Shown in pieces: positions 27,616 through 34,022 of a DNA stretch of 34,022 bases; the stretch's first letter is position 1; every line of letters begins with the position of its first letter. A program made the translations under genes and the position numbers. Source of the DNA: an uncultured delta proteobacterium (GTDB taxonomy: Bacteria; Bdellovibrionota_C; UBA2361; OMII01); assembly GCA_903920005.1 (NCBI GenBank), contig CAIXKI010000172.1, positions 1 to 34,022 on the forward strand, written 5' to 3'. A model generated the notes under the pieces. That model worked only from the letters and a program-made list of their open reading frames with translations. It had not been told where the DNA came from and did not search any database.

Positions 27616-28662
27616 TTAGGGGAGGGGCGGTCTGAAAGCGCCCGTGCCTGTGAGCTGAAGAGTGCCCGCTGGCATGTCGGGTGAGAATGGGCTTTCAAGA
27701 GGCACGCTCGATGTGACTGGATTGTTCACTACGAGGACCTCTACCTGGTCAGCGAGCCGAGTTGTCGCACGGCCGTTAGGCGGCGCGTGGGGCTCCATGA
27801 CGAGTGAGTATTCAACGGGACCTGGCATGAGGCACGCGAGTCGGTACGCAAGCTCATGTAGCTCAGGAATCGTCTTTGACAGAGCGATCATATGCGTGGC
27901 TCTGTGAGGATAGTTCGCGACAATTCGGAGGAACTGTTTCACGTCTCTATCTGTTACGGGAGTGAAGCAAAACGGTCGATGAATGAAACCCACATCGAAG
28001 AGCACGTGAGTCTTCAAAAGGTGGGAGAGAGTTTGAAGTGACTCTTTTTTGTTGGAATGGATCTCAAAGCTCACGACGCTGGGAGTTGTTGTTAGGAACG
28101 TTTCGAGTTCAGGGAGCGCTGTATCCGAGGTGAGTTTAATGAATGCACTCTCGACGCCAGCATCTCTTAAGAAATCGCAAAGGGACGTCGGTTGTGGCTT
28201 GTACTCCACGTGAGATTCCGCCCCGTTTAGAGTGATATTAAATGGAATGAGATCCGCGGTTTCAGCCGACTCAAGGCAGTACGCCTTTCCCTTGAAGCCA
28301 AGCGTGCGAAAGAAATTGCCGTAACGAATCCCCATCTGTCCACAGCGTGCTTCGGTGTCGATAAAGGTCGGCTTTATGCCATTTTCAATTAAGTGATGGA
28401 GGATAAGGTAGATTCCATACCGAGCGTCGGTGACCGTCGTGATGGTCGCGGGGGGTACTGCAGACGGCTGTTTGTTTTGGTCCGCTTTTGAGGCGTAATC
28501 GGGATCGACCTGTGATGCTCTGTGTGTGGTCGCGATACAACCGCGGTAGAGTTTGTCGCTTGTACGCATGAAGGCGCGACAATCGCCAAGGTTTACCGAG
28601 TCGACACCGCCATCAGGATATTTCGGCGGAAGACAGTTGCGCGAGGAGGCAGTTGCATTCAT
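27616..28662 (-). CDS. Divergent FkbM-like methyltransferase
   Basis: TFIDTEARCGQMGIRYGNFFRTLGFKGKAYCLESAE..IPFNITLNGAE...FIKLTSDTALPELETFL. Confidence 0.6.
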   Translation of the reverse strand: MNATASSRNCLPPKYPDGGVDSVNLGDCRAFMRTSDKLYRGCIATTHRASQVDPDYASKADQNKQPSAVPPATITTVTDARYGIYLILHHLIENGIKPTFIDTEARCGQMGIRYGNFFRTLGFKGKAYCLESAETADLIPFNITLNGAESHVEYKPQPTSLCDFLRDAGVESAFIKLTSDTALPELETFLTTTPSVVSFEIHSNKKESLQTLSHLLKTHVLFDVGFIHRPFCFTPVTDRDVKQFLRIVANYPHRATHMIALSKTIPELHELAYRLACLMPGPVEYSLVMEPHAPPNGRATTRLADQVEVLVVNNPVTSSVPLESPFSPDMPAGTLQLTGTGAFRPPLP

Positions 28663-28796
28663 GTGGAGGGTCCCAAGGGTGCTTTTTCTTAAACACTTCT
28701 CATCCCTATGATCGATGCGCGCGGATGTGCCTTTGCTTCAACTTTGTAACGCCTTGATTATACTGTCTTTGTAGGCTGTTTTTGGCGATCCGAAGG

Positions 28797-29852
28797 CTAT
28801 TCTTGGGGCGAGAGTCCCTTGATGTGGTGCCACATATCGAGTGGAACGTCCGGAAAGAGTCCCCGCTCGCCGTGGCGGAGGTGCTCCAGCTCCTGCAGGG
28901 CGTTTAAGACACGGGAGCCGGTTGCGGGCAGGAGAGAGAGTAGCTCACAGGTGTGGAGGAATCTGTCTGCGACGTCAATGCCGCTCTGGAACGCTTTGTT
29001 GAGGTGAACCGCAAGATCGAATTCCCTGAAAGTTACCTCTTCCGGGATCCCGATGATCGACCAATTCTCATTGTTGCAAGCGCCTTCGGCATAAAGGCGG
29101 ATCATTTTTAAAAGAGATTGGCCGTGGAGACTTGGCTTGCGGTGAAGAGTGCCGCCTCGATACCGTGAGGGCCTAATCGTTTGACCGAGTGTATCAAGGA
29201 CACCAAGGAGAGACGAATAAAGGATATCGTCAATCAGAACTACTTCATTAATCGTCAGGTCCCGAGAGTTGAGGTAGCCGTCGAGCGCTCGAATGAGCTC
29301 TACTCTCGCGCCCAGTTCGAAATCCCGGGCCATAATCTTCCGAGCAATCTCATCGTCTGCTGGTAATCGGTGGTGCCCTCGTCGAACGAGGTCGATGTCT
29401 CTCGGTTCTCGGCGCTCTCGTAAGCCGAGCGTTACAACGAGTTCCTCGCGAGCAGCTCCCCCCTTTATTCCATAGCCATGGGGGATCTCGATTGAGCGGG
29501 GGGCTCTCACGGGAATGATGAGATAGTCTTCCTCCGTCGCTACCTCAATCGCACAGAGGTCTCGGACGAATTCAAGCGCTTGCTGTGCTATGTGTCGCGC
29601 GTTGTGGCTTTGGATGAGCGCTTTCGCAAGATCCTGCGCGTGAGCTTGCTCAGGAGAGAGTTTCCGCTCAGGCAGGAGCGCTCGTTGCGAGGTGCTGAGA
29701 ATAGACCCTTGAATCCACACCTCTCTACGGTCACACAGATTTGGCTGCGGGCGCAATGCTGGTTTGAACGACAAAAACAGAGATTCCGAGGACTGAGAGA
29801 GGGTGCTAAGATCTCCCAACATCAACCGTAAAAGAGGCTTTTCATGATACAT
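28797..29852 (-). CDS. Divergent poly(A) polymerase/CCA-adding-like nucleotidyltransferase
   Basis: GGAAREELVVTLGLRERREPRDIDLV (GG...DxD) and SRDLTINEVVLID, followed by LLKMIRLYAEG. Confidence 0.65.
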   Translation of the reverse strand: MYHEKPLLRLMLGDLSTLSQSSESLFLSFKPALRPQPNLCDRREVWIQGSILSTSQRALLPERKLSPEQAHAQDLAKALIQSHNARHIAQQALEFVRDLCAIEVATEEDYLIIPVRAPRSIEIPHGYGIKGGAAREELVVTLGLRERREPRDIDLVRRGHHRLPADDEIARKIMARDFELGARVELIRALDGYLNSRDLTINEVVLIDDILYSSLLGVLDTLGQTIRPSRYRGGTLHRKPSLHGQSLLKMIRLYAEGACNNENWSIIGIPEEVTFREFDLAVHLNKAFQSGIDVADRFLHTCELLSLLPATGSRVLNALQELEHLRHGERGLFPDVPLDMWHHIKGLSPQE

Positions 29853-30482
29853 GTCTTTCGTTGTCTCGCTGTGAAAGCCGTTCTTCTTGTTTTTGCTTTA
29901 TCGACGACGCCAGGTATCGCGTTCGGACAATCGGGGTGTACGCCACTCGGTACGGATATTCCGGTCGGCTCCGCCCTCGCGAGCGCGAGTTTCTTCGCCA
30001 ATCTTCGCAACGCGAGTAACTCAATCAATTACCTCATGGATCGGCTCATCGCTAAGTCAGAGGTTCAGGCTCAGAAGATCTCTTTGGACCAGAAAGCCTG
30101 CGCACGGGCATGCTCAAATCCAGTGGTTGCGGTCGTTTTTACATCTACTCCTAACATGACCTTGGATGGCTACGATGAAGCATCCTCCTGTCAAAAATTT
30201 TACGAGGCAACCAAAGCAACTCCAATCGTATACGCAAATCGTGCATTTGATTCTCAGGGTGACGCTGAGGGATGGTATGAGGATCTTACGCAAGGGGACG
30301 GCGTCGATGGCGAGGACCTGTATGAAAAATGTCCCGGTAAATGTAGCCCCGCGTACTCTTCCGTCATCTATAAGCGCGAGGAAAAGTTCCTTGTCTCCAC
30401 CTCTATTGTTTGTGGGCATGCCCGCGATAAAGACGATAATCAGTATCGCTTGAACGCGGCTTTGCGCTGGGTCTGTGGATAG
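29844..30482 (+). CDS. Secreted hypothetical protein
   Basis: Signal peptide VLLVFALSTTPGIAFGQ; several cysteines; SD-like AAGAGG. Confidence 0.65.
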   Translation: MIHVFRCLAVKAVLLVFALSTTPGIAFGQSGCTPLGTDIPVGSALASASFFANLRNASNSINYLMDRLIAKSEVQAQKISLDQKACARACSNPVVAVVFTSTPNMTLDGYDEASSCQKFYEATKATPIVYANRAFDSQGDAEGWYEDLTQGDGVDGEDLYEKCPGKCSPAYSSVIYKREEKFLVSTSIVCGHARDKDDNQYRLNAALRWVCG

Positions 30483-30491
30483 CTGTAGGCG

Positions 30492-30929
30492 CTACGCCGC
30501 GTCGTTCGGTCGATTGTTTTTAGGCGAATGAAGGTACATAGAGCGAGTCTGATATCTCCGCAGCATGGTGGGAGCGTTTTGCTCAAGAAGTGCAAGAGCC
30601 TTTTCTCCCGAGCATGACAATCCTGCCAGGAGGGGTTTTATCTTGAGAAGTTGCGACGCGTCCCCTAGGGACAAGGCCTGTCCGTTGTTGAGGCGCTCGA
30701 TGAGGTGAGGAATGTGTTCACCCAATGCTGTCGGATTCGCTTGCAGCGCCCGAGTGGCTGCGCGCCCGATCTCCTCTGACTGAGGGCGGGCGATGAGAAA
30801 ATTACAGCGACCATTTCGCGTCGGTTCTAATCGAAGCATTTCGTGGTGTTGGGTCTGTGCCATAGTACCCATGATACCAGTAGGGGAGAGGTACTCAATT
30901 GAGCCCAAAAGTCTCAATAGGTAGGCCAC
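30492..30929 (-). CDS. Hypothetical protein
   Basis: Protein-like ORF, helical composition; start uncertain. Confidence 0.5.
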   Translation of the reverse strand: MAYLLRLLGSIEYLSPTGIMGTMAQTQHHEMLRLEPTRNGRCNFLIARPQSEEIGRAATRALQANPTALGEHIPHLIERLNNGQALSLGDASQLLKIKPLLAGLSCSGEKALALLEQNAPTMLRRYQTRSMYLHSPKNNRPNDAA

Positions 30930-30958
30930 TTGGAGGGCAGATATGGGAGTATTCTCGG

Positions 30959-32650
30959 CTAGTAGAACGTGAACGTATCCCCATCAAAAAGTCCCTTATC
31001 GCTGAGCTTCACATGCGGAATAACGAGGAGCGCCATAAACGAAAGGGACATAAAGGGGGCCGCAAGTTTCGAGCCGAGCTCTTTCGCGGCCTGATCTATA
31101 GCTGTGTAGGCTTCCGCCACGGCATACCCATCGTCTCCGCTCATGAGTCCCGCGATAGGAAGGGGCAGGATTCTCTCCCCTTGATGTCCAACACAGCTTA
31201 CACCGCCTTTGCGTTCGATGATGAGATTAATCGCTCGGGCAAGGCTCTCGTCGTCGACGCCTACAGCGACAATATTGTGGGAATCGTGCGCCACTGACGA
31301 TGCTATGGCTCCGTGGGAGAGCCCGAATTTGTGAATAAACGCTTTTGCTATCGGCGCTTGATTGTATCGGTTAACGACCACCATCTTTAGGACATCCGAG
31401 GCAGTGTCGCTGCACCAGTTGTTGTTTGCTTTTTTCGGTTTCAGAGCCAACTTCTTGGTGATGAGTTGTCCGTCTATGCATTCGATCGTTGGAAGGATGT
31501 AGTCGCTCTTAGCCTCGATGGCGAGATCCTTGGGAGAGATCTCTCGGATCCCGAAGCGGTTAATCGGAGTCGATTCGGACGCGCGCTTCGCGATGAGCGT
31601 TTTTCCTGAGTCCGCTACTTTCTGTCCGTTGATGTAGGTAGCGATCACGTCAAAACTGCGCAGGTCTTGTAACACCGCGAAGTCCGCTGGATCTCCGGTT
31701 TTTAGCGTTCCGACATCGAGCTTATAGTGAAGTACTGGATTAACGCACGCGGCGCGCAATACGTTGAAATGGTTGTATCCGAGATCGACCGCCCGAGCGC
31801 ACAGCGAGTTGATGTGTCCCGCTACGAGGCTGTCAGGATGTTTATCATCCGAGCAGAACATAATCATCTCTGGATGTTGATCGATGAGTGGAATGAGCGC
31901 GTCAAAGTTCTTTGCGGCGCTCCCCTCGCGAATAATGATCTTCATACCGAGAGCAAGCTTCTCCTGCGCTTCCTCGATAGTGAAGCACTCATGGTCGGTC
32001 GAGATTCCACGATCTATGTAGCGCTTGAGCCCATCGCCCGAGAGTCCAGGGGCGTGCCCGTCAACTGGTTTCCCAAGTTCATGAGCGGCGGAGATCTTCT
32101 TTAAAACCTCCTCGTCGCCTGCAATCGCGCCAGGAAAGTTCATCATCTCGCTTAAGTATCGAACTTCCGGCGTCTCAAGTAGAGCGCGGACATCCGAGGA
32201 GTCTAGCTCGTCGCCTGCGGTTTCAAAGACCGTCGCTGGTACGCAACTTGGCGCGCCGAAGTTGAATTTGAAGGGAACTGTCCTGCCGTCATCTATCATG
32301 AATCTGACACCGTCCATGCCGCACACGTTAGCGATCTCGTGAGGATCACTAACGGTACTCACCGTGCCGTGAACAACGGCGAGGCGGGCGAACTCCGAAG
32401 GGGTCAGCATTGAGCTCTCAATATGAACGTGTGAGTCGATAAATCCTGGGGTGATGTAGGGTAGGGTAGGGTCAGGTAAGTCGTTGAGCGGCGAGATCTC
32501 AATGATCTTCCCTCTTCTCACCTTAATCTGCGACGGTGTGATGCTCTTCGCGACACAGTCTACGACGTTGCCTCTGATGGTTAGATCTTCCATGAGGGAA
32601 AGGTACGAATCGAGCCGGAGGCTGTCAAAGGGATTAAGAGAGCGGAACAA
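30959..32650 (-). CDS. ade: Adenine deaminase
   Basis: TPGFIDSHVHIESSMLTPSEFARLAVVHGTVSTVSDPHEIANVCG; MFCSDDKHPDSL; GVDDESLARAINLIIERKGG. Confidence 0.95.
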   Translation of the reverse strand: MFRSLNPFDSLRLDSYLSLMEDLTIRGNVVDCVAKSITPSQIKVRRGKIIEISPLNDLPDPTLPYITPGFIDSHVHIESSMLTPSEFARLAVVHGTVSTVSDPHEIANVCGMDGVRFMIDDGRTVPFKFNFGAPSCVPATVFETAGDELDSSDVRALLETPEVRYLSEMMNFPGAIAGDEEVLKKISAAHELGKPVDGHAPGLSGDGLKRYIDRGISTDHECFTIEEAQEKLALGMKIIIREGSAAKNFDALIPLIDQHPEMIMFCSDDKHPDSLVAGHINSLCARAVDLGYNHFNVLRAACVNPVLHYKLDVGTLKTGDPADFAVLQDLRSFDVIATYINGQKVADSGKTLIAKRASESTPINRFGIREISPKDLAIEAKSDYILPTIECIDGQLITKKLALKPKKANNNWCSDTASDVLKMVVVNRYNQAPIAKAFIHKFGLSHGAIASSVAHDSHNIVAVGVDDESLARAINLIIERKGGVSCVGHQGERILPLPIAGLMSGDDGYAVAEAYTAIDQAAKELGSKLAAPFMSLSFMALLVIPHVKLSDKGLFDGDTFTFY

Positions 32651-32717
32651 AAGACCCCTCGGGTGCGCATGACTGCGAGCGGCCTCTGCCTCGTCTGAGG
32701 CCCGAAAGGTGCTTAAC

Positions 32718-32813
32718 CTAGGACGCTAGCACGTATGGACCCCTTTTTGATCAGCATCCTAGTGTGTGGGCACCTCCGCCGAACCGCGCTACCAGGTCTA
32801 TGGTGTTGCCCAC
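32718..32813 (-). promoter_or_regulatory. Structured intergenic region between glycosyltransferase and ade
   Basis: CTAGGATGCT/AGCGTCCTAG (one U·G on the minus strand) and GTGGGCA/TGCCCAC stems. Confidence 0.65.
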
Positions 32814-32855
32814 CCTCACTAAGCCTCCGGCTCTACCCCCTCTGGGATGGGGGGG

Positions 32856-33941
32856 CTACCTCATGACCATCTGCAGGGCCTCAACGAGGAGGTCGTAACC
32901 TTCGCCGATGTATGCAGTTCCCTCTTCAGGCGACTCAAGTAGGTGGTGGATGTCGGACAACCACTCCCCGGTCTCAAATGTATGCGGGTCGATTGCTTTT
33001 CCATTTAATTCCCGCTTAACGAACTCTTCCAGGATCCCTGATTCGGGAAAGCGTGGACGTGGGAGATAGAGGAACTGGGTTCGTCCGTAATACGCCTCCG
33101 CGACGGTGCTGTATCCTAACTTTCCCACCACGGCATCCGCGGCGGCCACTAGATCCGGATGGTAAAGGGGCGAGATGTGAGGGATCGCTCGCACGTTTCT
33201 GGGCAGCGGTGTCGTTGGCTCTGTTCCAGCAAGAATAAAGTAGGTCCCTTTGTGGCTATCCAGTCGTGAGATAAAAGAGAAATCTCCGGGAACGCCTCCC
33301 ATAGTGCAGAGAATAGTCGGCGCCTCTTCAGGAATGGAGAGGTGCTTACGAATTTCGCCAGGAGCTGCCCGCAATGGACGAGCGAGCGGCGGAACTCGTG
33401 TCGCTGTGCTCATCGGAACCGAGACAGGCTGTGGTTGGATGCGCAGAGTGGCCTGGTTATACAGAGGCTTTAGATACTCGATGAAGGATTGAAAGCGAGG
33501 CTCTACGTCAAGATATCCAGAATAGATCCAGTCCCACGTGAAGTTCTCGATGAGCACGGACGGTATTGAAGCGAGCTTCGCGGCCTCAATTCCAAGAACT
33601 GAGATATCGCATATCGCAAGATGTACGTTCTCCTTTTGGAGTGTCGAAGCGGTGGCCTGCGTCAGGGAGTCTCTGAGCGGGTAGAGTTCAGAGAGCGCCG
33701 ATATCGTTCCCCCGTAATCCTCCGCCATGGGCGTGGCTTGAACAAAGCCGACGTCTGTTTGCAGGGGGTGGTATGTGAAATTCGCGGTGCCGTTGAGTGA
33801 TTGTTCAAAAAAAACCTTTGGTACTCGCGTGAACACAGAGAACTGAGCGTCAGGGTTATGCTGTGTAATCGCAGTCATGACCGCGCACGCTCGCGCCGCG
33901 TGTCCAAAACCGTGAGGGGAGATGAAGTAGGCGATTTTCAT
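32856..33941 (-). CDS. MurG-like (GT-B) glycosyltransferase family protein
   Basis: MKIAYFISPHGFGHAARACAVMTAI; ADAVVGKLGYSTVAEAYYGRTQFLYLPRPRFPES. Confidence 0.8.
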   Translation of the reverse strand: MKIAYFISPHGFGHAARACAVMTAITQHNPDAQFSVFTRVPKVFFEQSLNGTANFTYHPLQTDVGFVQATPMAEDYGGTISALSELYPLRDSLTQATASTLQKENVHLAICDISVLGIEAAKLASIPSVLIENFTWDWIYSGYLDVEPRFQSFIEYLKPLYNQATLRIQPQPVSVPMSTATRVPPLARPLRAAPGEIRKHLSIPEEAPTILCTMGGVPGDFSFISRLDSHKGTYFILAGTEPTTPLPRNVRAIPHISPLYHPDLVAAADAVVGKLGYSTVAEAYYGRTQFLYLPRPRFPESGILEEFVKRELNGKAIDPHTFETGEWLSDIHHLLESPEEGTAYIGEGYDLLVEALQMVMR

Positions 33942-34022
33942 ACTAAGCGATGGGCAGGTAGGCGTGACTGAGTCAAAGAAGCGCCCGCTTCTTGAGCGGT
34001 AGTGTTCGCAATTACTCCCTGA

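Noticed and set aside
9872-29852. Similarity between the photolyase N-terminus (KPILRLIMGDQLN) and the nucleotidyltransferase N-terminus (KPLLRLMLGDLST)
   Set aside because: Only about a dozen residues, no extended similarity; likely coincidence.
32718-32856. SRP RNA, tmRNA, 6S or purine riboswitch
   Set aside because: No SRP GGAAGCAGCC-type core, no tmRNA tag ORF/TTC loop, and no purine-riboswitch consensus recognised by eye; left as an unassigned structured candidate.

Overview
This 34-kb window looks like bacterial chromosome of moderate GC, probably Gram-negative, from a lineage I cannot name. It holds about 30 plausible genes. Recognisable ones: glucose-6-phosphate isomerase, an SLC13/TrkA-C permease, a 2-TM-pore channel-like protein, pterin-4a-carbinolamine dehydratase, thiol peroxidase, a reprolysin-type metalloprotease, an FeS-type photolyase with an unlisted 45-aa DUF2256 partner, a double Lrp/AsnC regulator, a MoCo-carrier-like SLOG protein, PRPP synthetase with a long N-terminal extension, a tandem RelA/SpoT-like HD protein, two GNATs, a nitrilase-family hydrolase, an M23-like protein, dihydroneopterin aldolase, an FkbM-like methyltransferase, a poly(A) polymerase/CCA-adding-like nucleotidyltransferase, adenine deaminase and a MurG-like glycosyltransferase. 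I found no CRISPR array, rRNA, confident tRNA, transposase or known defence island. The strongest unexplained signals are non-coding: (i) a family of hyper-GC palindromic repeats in two clusters flanking a two-gene segment (about 21.28-21.58 and 22.73-22.92 kb), (ii) overlapping, mutually exclusive hairpins at about 22.93-22.99 kb, (iii) a three-hairpin leader at about 26.30-26.52 kb, (iv) a structured region between the glycosyltransferase and adenine deaminase genes at about 32.70-32.86 kb, and (v) a (CT)12 microsatellite abutting the ribosome-binding site of a two-gene hypothetical operon. Several proteins depart from family norms: a degenerate channel filter, a double HD protein lacking the usual ED motif, and a divergent nucleotidyltransferase. 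All family calls were made by eye, with no database search.
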